Assembly: GCA_041675285.1 (NCBI GenBank)
Contig: JBAYTZ010000012.1
Coordinates: 1-64,000, forward strand
Source: Candidatus Delongbacteria bacterium
GTDB lineage: Bacteria > CAIWAD01
Reading direction: 5' to 3'
Length of the DNA: 64,000 bases
Positions 51,126 through 59,937 of the stretch are shown here, piece after piece (position 1 is the stretch's first letter; each line of letters starts with the position of its first letter). The position numbers were made by a program, and so were the translations under genes. The notes beneath the pieces were generated by a model. That model made no database searches, was not told where the DNA came from, and was given only the letters and a program-made list of their open reading frames with translations.

Positions 51126-53525
51126 ATGAGCGAGGAGTATACGCCGCAAGACGGCGACTACAGCGCCCACAACATCACGGTCCTCAAGGGCCTGGAGGCC
51201 GTGCGGAAACGCCCGGCCATGTACATCGGCGACATCAGCAGCCGCGGCCTGCACCACCTGGTCAGCGAAGTGGTGGACAACTCCGTCGACGAGGCCATGG
51301 CCGGGCACTGCGACGAGATCAACGTCGTGCTGCACGTGGACGGCAGCGTCACCGTCAAGGACAACGGGCGCGGCATCCCCACCGACTGGCACGAGGCCGA
51401 GAAGAAGAGCGCGCTGGAAGTGGTGATGACCGTCCTGCACGCCGGCGGCAAGTTCGACAAGGACACGTACAAGGTGTCGGGGGGCTTGCACGGCGTGGGC
51501 GTCAGCGTGGTCAACGCGCTCAGCGCCTGGATGGTCTCCGAGGTCCACAACCATGGCCAGATCCACGTCCAGCGCTACCACCGCGGCGTGGCCCAGGGGC
51601 CCGTGGAGCTGAAGGGCACCACCGACAAGCACGGCACCATCCAGCGCTTCCTGCCCGACGACGAGATCTTCACTGAGGTGGAGTATCACTTCGACCTGCT
51701 GGCCCAGCGCCTGCGGGAGCTGGCCTTCCTCAACCGCGGCCTGACCATCACCATCAAGGACGAGCGCGAGGCCGACAAGTTCGAGTCCTTCTGCTACAAG
51801 GGCGGCTTGTCCAGCTTCGTGGAGTACCTGGACCGCAGCCGCACCAACCTGCACAGCCGGCCGGTCTTCGTGGAGGGCGAGCGTGAAGGCGTGGCGGTGG
51901 AGATCGCCCTCTCCTACAACACCAGCTACCAGGAGAACGTCCTCTCCTTCACCAACAACATCAACACCATCGAGGGTGGCACGCACCTGACGGGCTTCCG
52001 CACGGGCCTGACGCGCAGCATCAACAAGTGGGCGGCGGACAGCGGACTCTACAAAAAAGAGAAGTTCACCCTGACGGGGAACGACCTGCGCGAGGGCCTG
52101 ACCGCCGTGGTGAGCGTCAAGGTGGCCGAGCCGCAGTTCGAGGGCCAGACCAAGACCAAGCTGGGCAACAGCGAGGTCAAGAGCGTGGTGGAGACCCTCG
52201 TCTACGAGAAGCTCAACGACTACTTCGAGGAAAACCCGCGGGTGGCCAAGGCCGTGGTGGAGAAGTGCATCGCCACCCACCGGGCCCACGACGCCGCCCG
52301 CCGCGCCCGCGACATGGTGCGCCGCAAGAGCGCGCTGGAGTCGGGCAGCCTGCCGGGCAAGCTGGCGGACTGCAGCCTGAAGGATCCCCAGAGCTGCGAG
52401 CTCTACCTGGTTGAGGGAGACAGCGCCGGCGGCAGCGCCAAGATGGGGCGCGACCGCCGCTTCCAGGCCATCCTGCCCCTGCGCGGCAAGATCCTCAACG
52501 TGGAAAAGGCCCGCATCGACAAGATCCTGGCCAACGAGGAAATCAAGGTGATGGTCCAGGCCCTGGGCACGGGCTTCAGCACGGACGACTTCGACCTGGA
52601 GCGGCTGCGCTACCACAAGATCATCATCATGACCGACGCCGACGTGGACGGCAGCCACATCCGCACGCTGCTGTTGACCTTCTTCTACCGCTACATGGGC
52701 GAGCTGATCAAGCAGGGCTACGTCTACATCGCCCAGCCGCCGCTGTACAAGATGGGCTCGGGCAAGACCGAGACCTACCTGCAGACCGAGGAGGACCTGA
52801 AGCGCGTCCACCTGGACAACGCGCTCAAGCTGGTGAAGATGAAGGTCGGCGAGCGGCTGGTGAACCGCGCCGAGGCCACGCGCCTGCTGGACCTGGCGCA
52901 CCGCATGAGCCTGGCGCTGGACCGCTTCTACCGCGAGAACCGCCACTTCCGCCTCAACCGGCTCTTCGAGCCCACGCTGTTCGCCGGCGACCACCTGGCC
53001 GACTGGAAGACCTTCTGCGCGCGGCACCGCGGCACCCTGGGCGCCACGGCCCTGATGGGCGAGGACGGCTTCCCGCTGGCCGCGCTGACGGGCGAGGAGG
53101 AGACGCGCCTCTGCGGCGTGCTGGGCGTGACGGTGGAGCGCCTGCGCGAGTGCAACATCCAGGAGTTCCACGAGCTGATCAACCTCGTGGACCGCGTTTT
53201 CAGCCAGATCGGCGAGGCGCCCCTGACCCTGGTGGTGGGCGAGAAGGAGGAGCTGCTGCCCAGCCCCTTCGCCCTCTACGAGGTGCTGATGGAGCACGGC
53301 GGCAAGGGCATCAGCGTGCAGCGCTATAAGGGTCTGGGCGAAATGAACCCTGACCAGCTCTGGACCACCACGATGGATCCCGAGAAGCGCCGCCTGGTGC
53401 GCGTGGCCCTGGAGGACGCGGCCCTGGCCGACGAGACCTTCAGCGTGCTGATGGGAGACGAGGTGGAGCCGCGCCGCCTGTTCATCGAGAACAACGCCAA
53501 GTACGTGCGCAACCTGGACGTGTGA
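51126..53525 (+). CDS. gyrB: DNA gyrase subunit B
   Basis: A 799-residue type II topoisomerase ATPase subunit. It has the GHKL ATP site (KRPAMYIGDI, DNGRGIPT, GGLHGVGVSVVNAL), the transducer domain, and the TOPRIM domain with ELYLVEGDSAGGSAK, IMTDADVDG and the QRYKGLGEMNPDQLW tail. About 150 extra residues sit between the TOPRIM and tail (about 570-725), as in the long form of E. coli (804 aa). ATG 51126 follows GGAAGG. Works with GyrA to introduce negative supercoils at the origin. Confidence 0.97.
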   Translation: MSEEYTPQDGDYSAHNITVLKGLEAVRKRPAMYIGDISSRGLHHLVSEVVDNSVDEAMAGHCDEINVVLHVDGSVTVKDNGRGIPTDWHEAEKKSALEVVMTVLHAGGKFDKDTYKVSGGLHGVGVSVVNALSAWMVSEVHNHGQIHVQRYHRGVAQGPVELKGTTDKHGTIQRFLPDDEIFTEVEYHFDLLAQRLRELAFLNRGLTITIKDEREADKFESFCYKGGLSSFVEYLDRSRTNLHSRPVFVEGEREGVAVEIALSYNTSYQENVLSFTNNINTIEGGTHLTGFRTGLTRSINKWAADSGLYKKEKFTLTGNDLREGLTAVVSVKVAEPQFEGQTKTKLGNSEVKSVVETLVYEKLNDYFEENPRVAKAVVEKCIATHRAHDAARRARDMVRRKSALESGSLPGKLADCSLKDPQSCELYLVEGDSAGGSAKMGRDRRFQAILPLRGKILNVEKARIDKILANEEIKVMVQALGTGFSTDDFDLERLRYHKIIIMTDADVDGSHIRTLLLTFFYRYMGELIKQGYVYIAQPPLYKMGSGKTETYLQTEEDLKRVHLDNALKLVKMKVGERLVNRAEATRLLDLAHRMSLALDRFYRENRHFRLNRLFEPTLFAGDHLADWKTFCARHRGTLGATALMGEDGFPLAALTGEEETRLCGVLGVTVERLRECNIQEFHELINLVDRVFSQIGEAPLTLVVGEKEELLPSPFALYEVLMEHGGKGISVQRYKGLGEMNPDQLWTTTMDPEKRRLVRVALEDAALADETFSVLMGDEVEPRRLFIENNAKYVRNLDV

Positions 53526-53637
53526 CGGACCGGGACCGCGTGAGACAAATGCTCCACGTGGAACTCTCGGGCCCGGCCTGACCCGCGGCGAGTCGCGCGT
53601 CCGGCATAAAAAGAAAGAGCGGGACGCGGGCTCAACG

Positions 53638-53697
53638 CCCCATCCCATCCCCGGCCGCGCCGGGGCCCTCTCCCGCGGGGCGCGGGGGAAGGGAGTC
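53638..53697. repeat. REP-like repeat unit, copy 3
   Basis: In the 193-bp gap between gyrB and gyrA: CCCCATCCCATCCCCGGCC...GCCGGGG and CTCCCGCGGGG...GGGGGAAGGG. It shares the CCCCATCCC start and GGGGGAAGG end with the units after recF. It may also act as a terminator or processing site between the two genes. Confidence 0.5.
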
Positions 53698-53718
53698 TGA
53701 GCAAGAAGGACTTGAGCT

Positions 53719-56325
53719 GTGACCATGCTGACCGACGGCCAACACATCATCAACGTGAACATCGAAGAGGAGATGAAGAACTCCTACCTGGACTACTCCA
53801 TGTCGGTGATCGTCCAGCGGGCTCTTCCGGATGTGCGCGACGGCTTGAAGCCCGTGCACCGCCGCATCCTCTTCGGCATGAACGAACTGGGCTGCGCTTC
53901 CAACAAGCCCTACAAGAAGAGCGCGCGCATCGTGGGCGACGTGATGGGCAAGTACCATCCCCATGGCGACAGCGCCATCTACGACACCATGGTCCGCATG
54001 GTGCAGGACTTCAGCCTGCGCTATCCGCTCATCGACGGCCAGGGCAACTTCGGCAGCGTCGACGGCGACGGCGCCGCGGCCATGCGTTACACCGAGTCGC
54101 GGTTGGACAAGTTGGCCGAGGACGTGCTGGAGGACATCGAGAAGAACACGGTGGACTTCGTGCCGAACTACGACGGCAGCATGCAGGAGCCCACCGTCCT
54201 GCCCAGCCGCCTGCCCAACCTGCTGATCAACGGCAGCTCGGGCATCGCCGTGGGCATGGCCACCAACTTCCCGCCCCACAACCTGAACGAGACCGCCGCC
54301 GGCATCAAGCTCCTGCTCGACCATCCGGACGCCACGGCAGAAGACCTGATGAAGCTCGTCAAGGGGCCGGACTTCCCCACGGCGGCCTTCATCTACGGCT
54401 CCAGCGGCATCAAGGAGGCCTACCGCACCGGCCGCGGCCGCGTGGTGATCCGCGCCCGCGCCACCATCGAGTCCTCCAAGAGCGGCAAGGACGCGATCAT
54501 CGTCACCGAGATCCCCTACCAGGTCAACAAGGTGCGCCTGATCGAGAAGATCGTCGAGCTGGTGCGCGACAAGAAGGTGACCGGGATCAGCGACATCCGC
54601 GACGAGTCCGACCGCGAGGGCATGCGCCTGGTGATCGAACTCAAGCGCGACGCCGTGGCCAAGGTGGTGCTGAACCAGCTCTACAAGCACACGCAGATGC
54701 AGTCCACCTTTGGCGTGATCATGCTGGCGCTGGTCAAGGGCCAGCCCCGCGTGCTGACGCTGAAGCAGGTGATGGAGCAATACATCCTCCACCGCCTGGA
54801 AGTGATCGTGCGCCGCACGCGTTTCGACCTGGACAAGGCCGAGGCCCGCGCGCACATCCTGGAAGGCCTGAAGATCGCGCTGGACCACATCGACGAAGTG
54901 ATCAAGCTGATCCGCGCCAGCGCCACCACGGAGATCGCCCGGGACGGCCTGATGGCGCGCTTCGGGCTCAGTGAGCTGCAGGCCAAGGCGATCCTCGAGA
55001 TGCGCCTGCAGCGCCTCACCGGGCTGGAGCGCGACAAGCTGGTGGCCGAGCTCAAGGCCCTGCGCGAGCTGATCTTCGACCTGCAGCAGATCCTGGCCGA
55101 CGAGGCCCGCCAGCGCAACATCATCCGCGAGGAGCTGGACGACGCCGTGGCCCGCTACGGCGACAAGCGCCGCACCGAGATCATCCCCGACGAGGGCGAG
55201 TTCACCATCGAGGACATGATCGCCGAAGAGGACGTGGTGGTCACGCTTTCCGACGACGGCTTCATCAAGCGCCAGCCGGTCTCGGCCTTCCGGCGCCAGA
55301 ACCGCGGCGGCCGCGGCATCACGGGCTCGGGCACCAAGGAAGAGGACCACATCGAGCACCTCTTCATCGCCTCGACGCACAACCACATGCTCTTCTTCAC
55401 TGAGGACGGGCACTGCTACTGGCTGAAAGTCCACGAGATCCCGCAGGCCGGCCGCGCCAGCAAGGGCCGGGCCATCGTCAACCTGCTGGAGAAGCCCAAG
55501 GACCAGAAGATCGCCAGCGTGATCAACGTCAAGGCCTTCGACGCCGACCGCTACATCATCATGGCCACCGAGAACGGCATCATCAAGAAGACCAGCCTCG
55601 AGGCCTACAGCCGGCCGCGCAAGGCGGGCATCAACGCCATCGAGATCCGCGAGGGCGACCGCCTGATGGGCTGCAAGCTCACCGACGGCACCCACGAGAT
55701 CCTGCTGGGCACCGACGAGGGCAAGGCCATCCGCTTCTCCGAGAAGGAAGTGCGCCCCATGGGCCGCACCGCCTCGGGTGTGATCGGCATCGCGCTGGAA
55801 GAGGGCGTCAAGGTCGTGGGCATGGTGGTGACGGCCAAGCAGGACGCGCAGATCCTGGTGGCCTGCGAAACCGGCCTGGGCAAGCGCACCAGCCTGGAAG
55901 AGTACCGCGCCACCCACCGCGGCGGCAAGGGCATCATCACGGTGAAGGTCACCGAGCGCACCGGCCGGATGGTCACCATGATGGAAGTGTCGGACGAGAA
56001 CGACCTGATGATCATCACCGAGCGCGGCGTGATGATCCGCCAGCCCGTCGACCAGATCCGCCTCATCGGCCGGGCCACCCAGGGCGTCAAGCTGATCCGC
56101 CTGGACGACGGCGACAAGATCGCCAGCATCGACAAGGTGGTCGCCGAGCGCGAGATGGACGCCATGGGCATCCCCATGGGCGAAGGCGACGACGACGAGC
56201 TGAACGATCCGCTGCTGGAGAACGGCGCCGACGACACCGGCACCGACGCCGCCACCCCGCGCGATGACGGCGAGGACGACGCCCCGCCGCCCAGCCTGGC
56301 GGAAGACTCGGACGACGAGGAATAG
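53719..56325 (+). CDS. gyrA: DNA gyrase subunit A
   Basis: An 868-residue breakage-reunion subunit. It opens with the winged-helix/tower domain (ALPDVRDGLKPVHRRILFGM), has the catalytic Tyr in GAAAMRYTESRLDKL, the coiled-coil gate, and from about residue 510 the six-bladed beta-pinwheel (GRGITGSGTKEED-type repeats). A C-terminal acidic tail (GDDDELNDPLLENG...DDEE) of about 50 residues may tune wrapping. The GTG at 53719 has GAAGGA eight bases before it and is preferred over ATG 53725. With gyrB it makes the gyrase heterotetramer. Confidence 0.96.
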   Translation: MTMLTDGQHIINVNIEEEMKNSYLDYSMSVIVQRALPDVRDGLKPVHRRILFGMNELGCASNKPYKKSARIVGDVMGKYHPHGDSAIYDTMVRMVQDFSLRYPLIDGQGNFGSVDGDGAAAMRYTESRLDKLAEDVLEDIEKNTVDFVPNYDGSMQEPTVLPSRLPNLLINGSSGIAVGMATNFPPHNLNETAAGIKLLLDHPDATAEDLMKLVKGPDFPTAAFIYGSSGIKEAYRTGRGRVVIRARATIESSKSGKDAIIVTEIPYQVNKVRLIEKIVELVRDKKVTGISDIRDESDREGMRLVIELKRDAVAKVVLNQLYKHTQMQSTFGVIMLALVKGQPRVLTLKQVMEQYILHRLEVIVRRTRFDLDKAEARAHILEGLKIALDHIDEVIKLIRASATTEIARDGLMARFGLSELQAKAILEMRLQRLTGLERDKLVAELKALRELIFDLQQILADEARQRNIIREELDDAVARYGDKRRTEIIPDEGEFTIEDMIAEEDVVVTLSDDGFIKRQPVSAFRRQNRGGRGITGSGTKEEDHIEHLFIASTHNHMLFFTEDGHCYWLKVHEIPQAGRASKGRAIVNLLEKPKDQKIASVINVKAFDADRYIIMATENGIIKKTSLEAYSRPRKAGINAIEIREGDRLMGCKLTDGTHEILLGTDEGKAIRFSEKEVRPMGRTASGVIGIALEEGVKVVGMVVTAKQDAQILVACETGLGKRTSLEEYRATHRGGKGIITVKVTERTGRMVTMMEVSDENDLMIITERGVMIRQPVDQIRLIGRATQGVKLIRLDDGDKIASIDKVVAEREMDAMGIPMGEGDDDELNDPLLENGADDTGTDAATPRDDGEDDAPPPSLAEDSDDEE

Positions 56326-56357
56326 GTTTAAGGCCATAAGCCTCTTGGGGGTCAATT

Positions 56358-57113
56358 TTGCGATTTCAAGACAGAAGAATAACAAGTATAGGAGAGATGA
56401 TCGGTCTCTTGAAAGAGGACAAACGGGTGGTAGGTGGCGGGGTCCAGATGTGGTTTCGCGGACAAGGCAAAGAGTGTTGGGAGCTTAAGCCAAAGTTACT
56501 TCGAACACACACCGTTGAACACGAAAAATCGTTGATTAATAGGTTCAAACAAGGAGCAACAAGCCTTGTCGACAGCCCGCCAAAAAGCGAATTCGAGTGG
56601 TTGTTTGTCATGCAACACTATGGGCTGGCGACACGATTATTGGATTGGTCGGAAAATCCACTTGTTGGACTTTATTTTGCCGTAAACAAACCGGAAGAGC
56701 AAGAAGTAGACGGCGTATTGTGGCTGTTAGCCCCGGCAGAGCCAAACGAGAGAAGTGGATATCGGTCTATAGTTGATGGAGAAATACCAGCGTTTGATGA
56801 CGAAATACTTAGGAATTATAGCCCGCAGGCCCTTTCAAGCGAAAGGGGGTCTCGGCTGCTCCCAATGGCCGCAATTTCGCCTAGAAATAACAGAAGGATG
56901 CAAGCACAATTCGGGGTGTTTACAATAAGCCACAGAAGTGACATCCTAATCAACCAAATTACAAACGATGGCGCAAGACAAGATCACATATGGAGATATA
57001 TAATACCAGCCACAGAAAAGGCGTCGATATTGAACGAGTTGAGCATAATAGGGGTAAATCGATTCTATTTGTTTCCAGAGCTCGAGAGTATTGCTGAATG
57101 TGTGGGGGTTTGA
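56358..57113 (+). CDS. FRG-domain protein (candidate defence gene)
   Basis: A 251-residue protein with the FRG motif VQMWFRGQGKECW near residue 30, then HYGLATRLLDWSENP (about 94-108) and SGYRSIVDGEIPA, the usual order of FRG domain proteins, which are often found in phage and defence regions but have no established biochemistry. The TTG start has GGGGG six bases upstream. AT-rich composition clearly differs from gyrA. It runs into the next gene with no gap (stop TGA 57111-57113, next start 57114), so the two are one unit. Confidence 0.75.
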   Translation: MRFQDRRITSIGEMIGLLKEDKRVVGGGVQMWFRGQGKECWELKPKLLRTHTVEHEKSLINRFKQGATSLVDSPPKSEFEWLFVMQHYGLATRLLDWSENPLVGLYFAVNKPEEQEVDGVLWLLAPAEPNERSGYRSIVDGEIPAFDDEILRNYSPQALSSERGSRLLPMAAISPRNNRRMQAQFGVFTISHRSDILINQITNDGARQDHIWRYIIPATEKASILNELSIIGVNRFYLFPELESIAECVGV

Positions 57114-58184
57114 GTGGCAACGTTCAAAACATATCCAATGCAAAACAGCGCCATCCTAAGAATCAACGCTGAAAGAGAATACATAAATACCAATCCAGAA
57201 TACCAGAGGGGTAGCGATGTTTGGACACTTGAAAAGAAGCAGCTACTAATTGACTCGATTTTAAATGATTTCGATGTGCCTAAGCTTTATTTCCACGCAC
57301 ACATAAAAGCCGGAGGTACGGAGAAAACGAACTTTGATTACTCAATTGTTGACGGTAGACAACGAATAGAAACTATATGGGCGTTTATCGACGATAGGTT
57401 TGCACTATCTGATGACTTTGAATATTTCCAGGACGAGGATATAAAAGCGGCGTCTATGAGGTACTCTGATCTGGCAAAGAGTTTTCCGCGACTAAAAATC
57501 AAATTCGATTCCTTTACGCTGCCAATAATCTGCATTGAAACAAGCGACAATGAATTGATAGAGGAGATGTTTTCGAGGCTAAACGAAGCGGTGCCGCTAA
57601 ATGGCGCAGAGAAGCGAAATGCGCTTGGAGGGCCGATGGCTTCTGCCATTAGGACAATTGCGCAGCACAGATTTTTTGTTCATTTTGTTAGATTTCCAAA
57701 CCAAAGACAACAACACAGCGAGAGCGCGGCAAAACTAATATTTTTGGAACACACCAAAACGCATGTTGGTCGAATTGTGGACACAAAAAAGCCATATTTG
57801 GATGATATGGTTAGAGCATATAGGCTTGGAAAGTTCGCAGACCATGAATTTTTAGTGAGCCGCGTTCAGGCGGTATTGGATGAGATGATAAAGATATTTG
57901 ACCAAGAAGACCCTTTGCTAAGAGCTCAAGCGAGAGTACCGATATTTTACCTGGTGGTTTCCGCAGCGATGGATTTTGGCCGAATAAATAATGTTCGTCG
58001 AGAGAGGCTTGTTGGATTCTACGAGGAAATAAGGGCAAACAAGAGCGCCGCAGAATTAGATCTTGCCGACGCGCGATTTGATTTCCTGGAATATGATCGC
58101 CTATCTCAGCAAGGAACAAACGACGCAGCATCAATCATAGAAAGAGTCAAGATTGTAGTAGATTACTTGGGTATTTGCAATTAG
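57114..58184 (+). CDS. DUF262-domain protein (GmrS/ParB-like nuclease family)
   Basis: A 356-residue protein. The DUF262 signature is clear: YQRGSDVWTLEKKQLLIDSI, PKLYFHAH and IVDGRQRIETIW (DGQQR-type), then FSRLNEAVPLNGAEKRNA (RLN motif). DUF262 is the N-terminal part of the type IV restriction enzyme GmrSD and is related to ParB-like CTPase/nuclease domains. The C-terminal HNH (DUF1524) domain of GmrSD is absent. A GTG starts directly after the FRG stop. Together with the FRG protein it forms a compact foreign-looking two-gene module. Confidence 0.75.
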   Translation: MATFKTYPMQNSAILRINAEREYINTNPEYQRGSDVWTLEKKQLLIDSILNDFDVPKLYFHAHIKAGGTEKTNFDYSIVDGRQRIETIWAFIDDRFALSDDFEYFQDEDIKAASMRYSDLAKSFPRLKIKFDSFTLPIICIETSDNELIEEMFSRLNEAVPLNGAEKRNALGGPMASAIRTIAQHRFFVHFVRFPNQRQQHSESAAKLIFLEHTKTHVGRIVDTKKPYLDDMVRAYRLGKFADHEFLVSRVQAVLDEMIKIFDQEDPLLRAQARVPIFYLVVSAAMDFGRINNVRRERLVGFYEEIRANKSAAELDLADARFDFLEYDRLSQQGTNDAASIIERVKIVVDYLGICN

Positions 58185-58226
58185 TGTTTTTGTGACGACA
58201 TGGCGGAGTTATAAGATCTCATCCTT

Positions 58227-58364
58227 ATGTGGCCAAGAATTTCGGGCTCTTCCGCAGCCGAAATTGAGCGCAAACTGAATCGCATCAACGAGGTGCGGGC
58301 GGCAACATGGCAAGAAGTAGTCCGCCAAGCCAATCGCCAGCTCGAATCCGCAGCGAAAGAATGA
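58227..58364 (+). CDS. Possible 45-residue small protein
   Basis: In the 391-bp gap after the DUF262 gene, an open frame codes for MWPRISGSSAAEIERKLNRI then NEVRAATWQEVVRQANRQLE and a short end. It is helical and charged, like a small antitoxin or a remnant. The ribosome site is weak, so coding is uncertain. The rest of the gap (58185-58542) holds no other gene I can support. Confidence 0.3.
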   Translation: MWPRISGSSAAEIERKLNRINEVRAATWQEVVRQANRQLESAAKE

Positions 58365-58542
58365 GAATCGCGGGAAGGCGCGTAGAATTCCAAGGACGAC
58401 ATGCTGGTGTCGGGCTGTCTGGAGGCAACAAAAAGCCCGCCCAGTTTGGATTTCTTCGCGCCTTCCCGTGCGCCCCACCTCCGGCAGTGCCCGGATTCTT
58501 GGACCCGCCGCGCAGTCAGCGCACACAGCAACCATTCCGGGC

Positions 58543-58575
58543 TTGACTCTCTGGTTGGTATCGCCTATGATACCA
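58543..58575 (+). promoter_or_regulatory. Promoter with operator for the PIN/RHH toxin-antitoxin pair
   Basis: TTGACT (58543-58548) is followed after 17 bp by TATGAT (58566-58571). An inverted repeat TGGTATC-GCCTAT-GATACCA (58556-58575) covers the -10, a good operator for a ribbon-helix-helix antitoxin. The ATG is at 58577, only six bases past the -10, so the mRNA should be leaderless; no ribosome site is seen. Confidence 0.78.
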
Positions 58576-58576
58576 C

Positions 58577-58999
58577 ATGCACCGAGTCGTCCTCGACACC
58601 AACGTGATCGTTTCCGGGTTGCGCTCGCGCGGCAGCGCCTCGCATGAAGTGTTGCGCCGTGTGGCAGACGGTTCGTTCGCGCTGGTCTTGTCCGTGCCGC
58701 TGGCCATCGAGTACGAGTCCGTGCTGAAGCGCGACACGGGCGGCTTGGGCTTTCGCGCCCAGGATGTGGATGTCGTGGTGGATTACTTGTGCTCCGTGGC
58801 GGAGCATCGCAGCATCTGGTTCCTCTGGCGGCCCATCTTGCCGGACCCCAAGGATGACATGCTGCTGGAGCTGGCCGTGGAGGCGGGTTGCGACACCATC
58901 ATCACGTTCAACACCCGGCATTTCGGCTTGACCGCGCGGTTCGGCGTCCGCACCGTGACACCCCGGGAATTCCTGACAGCCTTGAGGAGCTCCACATGA
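58577..58999 (+). CDS. PIN-domain toxin (COG1569-type)
   Basis: A 140-residue PIN RNase-like protein. The acidic metal site is seen in VVLDTNVIVSGLR (Asp near residue 6), LSVPLAIEYESVL (Glu), PDPKDDMLLELAVEAGCDTII (Asp pair) and ITFNTRHFG. It is the toxin of a two-gene module in which the toxin comes first, and it is predicted to be translated from a leaderless mRNA. Its stop overlaps the antitoxin start (ATGA). Its last 43 residues are repeated as a fossil at 59938-60060. Confidence 0.85.
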   Translation: MHRVVLDTNVIVSGLRSRGSASHEVLRRVADGSFALVLSVPLAIEYESVLKRDTGGLGFRAQDVDVVVDYLCSVAEHRSIWFLWRPILPDPKDDMLLELAVEAGCDTIITFNTRHFGLTARFGVRTVTPREFLTALRSST

Positions 59000-59256
59000 G
59001 TACCATCAGCCTGCGTCTCTCCGACAGCCTGCACGAACAGGTGAAGCTCATGGCCGCGCGGGACAAGGTGTCCATCAATCAGTTCGTGGCCACGGCGCTG
59101 GCCGAAAAGCTCTCTGCCCTGCTCACCGAGGAGTATCTGGGCGCCCGCGCCGCCCGCGGCAATCGTGCCGCCTATGATGAGGTGCTGGGCCGCGTGGCCG
59201 AGGCTCCGCCTCCCCCGGGCGACGCCTGGCCTCCGGATCCGGCGGGCAAGGGCTGA
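58996..59256 (+). CDS. Arc/RHH-like antitoxin for the PIN protein
   Basis: An 86-residue protein with STISLRLSDSLHEQVKLMA and NQFVATALAEKLSAL, a ribbon-helix-helix DNA-binding domain, and a variable Pro-rich end (APPPPGDAWPPDP) that would wrap the toxin. GAGGAG lies six bases before the ATG. It should bind the inverted repeat 58556-58575 and repress the operon. The last 32 residues recur in the fossil at 60067-60166. Confidence 0.82.
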   Translation: MSTISLRLSDSLHEQVKLMAARDKVSINQFVATALAEKLSALLTEEYLGARAARGNRAAYDEVLGRVAEAPPPPGDAWPPDPAGKG

Positions 59257-59403
59257 CCGGCACGGACTCTGCCACGCCGGTCGCCAATTCGATTCCGCAT
59301 GGACACGTCGCGTCTTCCCGTGAGCCCCGCCCCGCCCGGTTGCGGCCCGGCACCGACCGAAGGGTTGAACACAGCCGGGGGTGATTGTGAGCGTGCACTA
59401 AAA

Positions 59404-59437
59404 ACGTCTTGACGTCATGGCGCCCAAGCGCTACTCT
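59404..59437 (+). promoter_or_regulatory. Promoter and possible operator for the RHH/RelE pair
   Basis: TTGACG (59409-59414) is followed after 17 bp by TACTCT (59432-59437). The -35 overlaps ACGTC-TT-GACGT (59404-59415), an inverted repeat that suits repressor binding. The -10 is imperfect. The following ATG (59463) has GGAG before it. Confidence 0.55.
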
Positions 59438-59462
59438 GCCGCCTCCAAACTTGGAGAGTGGC

Positions 59463-59684
59463 ATGAAGCGCGCAACCATCTACCTCGATCCCGACCTGCA
59501 TCAGGCGCTGAAGGTCAAATCCGCCTACACGCGGCAGCCCGTTTCCCTGCTGGTCAATGAGGCCGTCCGCTCCTTTTTGTCCGAGGACGCCGAGGACCTG
59601 GCAGCCTTTGAAGAGCGCGCCAGCGAGCCCGTGTTGAGCTACGAGGATCTGCTCAAGGACTTGCAGGCCCATGGCAAGTTATGA
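59463..59684 (+). CDS. Ribbon-helix-helix antitoxin (CopG-like)
   Basis: A 73-residue protein: MKRATIYLDPDLHQALKVKS then QPVSLLVNEAVRSFL, the RHH fold, with an acidic end (LSYEDLLKDLQAHGKL) that should bind the toxin. It overlaps the RelE gene by 14 bases. GGAG precedes the ATG. It likely represses the promoter at 59409. Confidence 0.83.
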   Translation: MKRATIYLDPDLHQALKVKSAYTRQPVSLLVNEAVRSFLSEDAEDLAAFEERASEPVLSYEDLLKDLQAHGKL

Positions 59685-59937
59685 GCTGGTGGTGCGCGAA
59701 TCGGTCGCCAAGGACTTGCGCGCACTGCCCAAAGTCGACGTGGAGCGCGTCCTCCATCGCATCAACGCACTGCGAGAAGATCCTCGGCCCGTGGGCTGCG
59801 AGAAGCTCTCCGGCCTGGAGCGCTACCGCATCCGCCAGGGTTCCTACCGGATCATCTACGAGATCGAGGACAGGATTCTGGTGGTGTGCGTTGTCAAGGT
59901 GGGCCATCGGCGCGACGTGTATCGCCCGGCGCGTTGA
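59671..59937 (+). CDS. RelE/ParE-family toxin
   Basis: An 88-residue protein with the RelE-type core: YELVVRESVAKDLRALP, INALREDPRPVGCEKLSG, and ERYRIRQGSYRIIYEIEDR, VVCVVKVGHRRDVYR. The pattern of Arg and Tyr residues at the end matches ribosome-dependent mRNA interferases. Antitoxin is the upstream gene. The homology to the PIN fossil starts exactly at its stop codon. Confidence 0.87.
   Translation: MASYELVVRESVAKDLRALPKVDVERVLHRINALREDPRPVGCEKLSGLERYRIRQGSYRIIYEIEDRILVVCVVKVGHRRDVYRPAR

Noticed and set aside
53632..56385. Minus-strand open frame of about 917 codons over gyrA
   Set aside because: Antisense of gyrA, with low-complexity His/Val/Asp-rich translation and no ribosome site. The sense frame is clearly GyrA.
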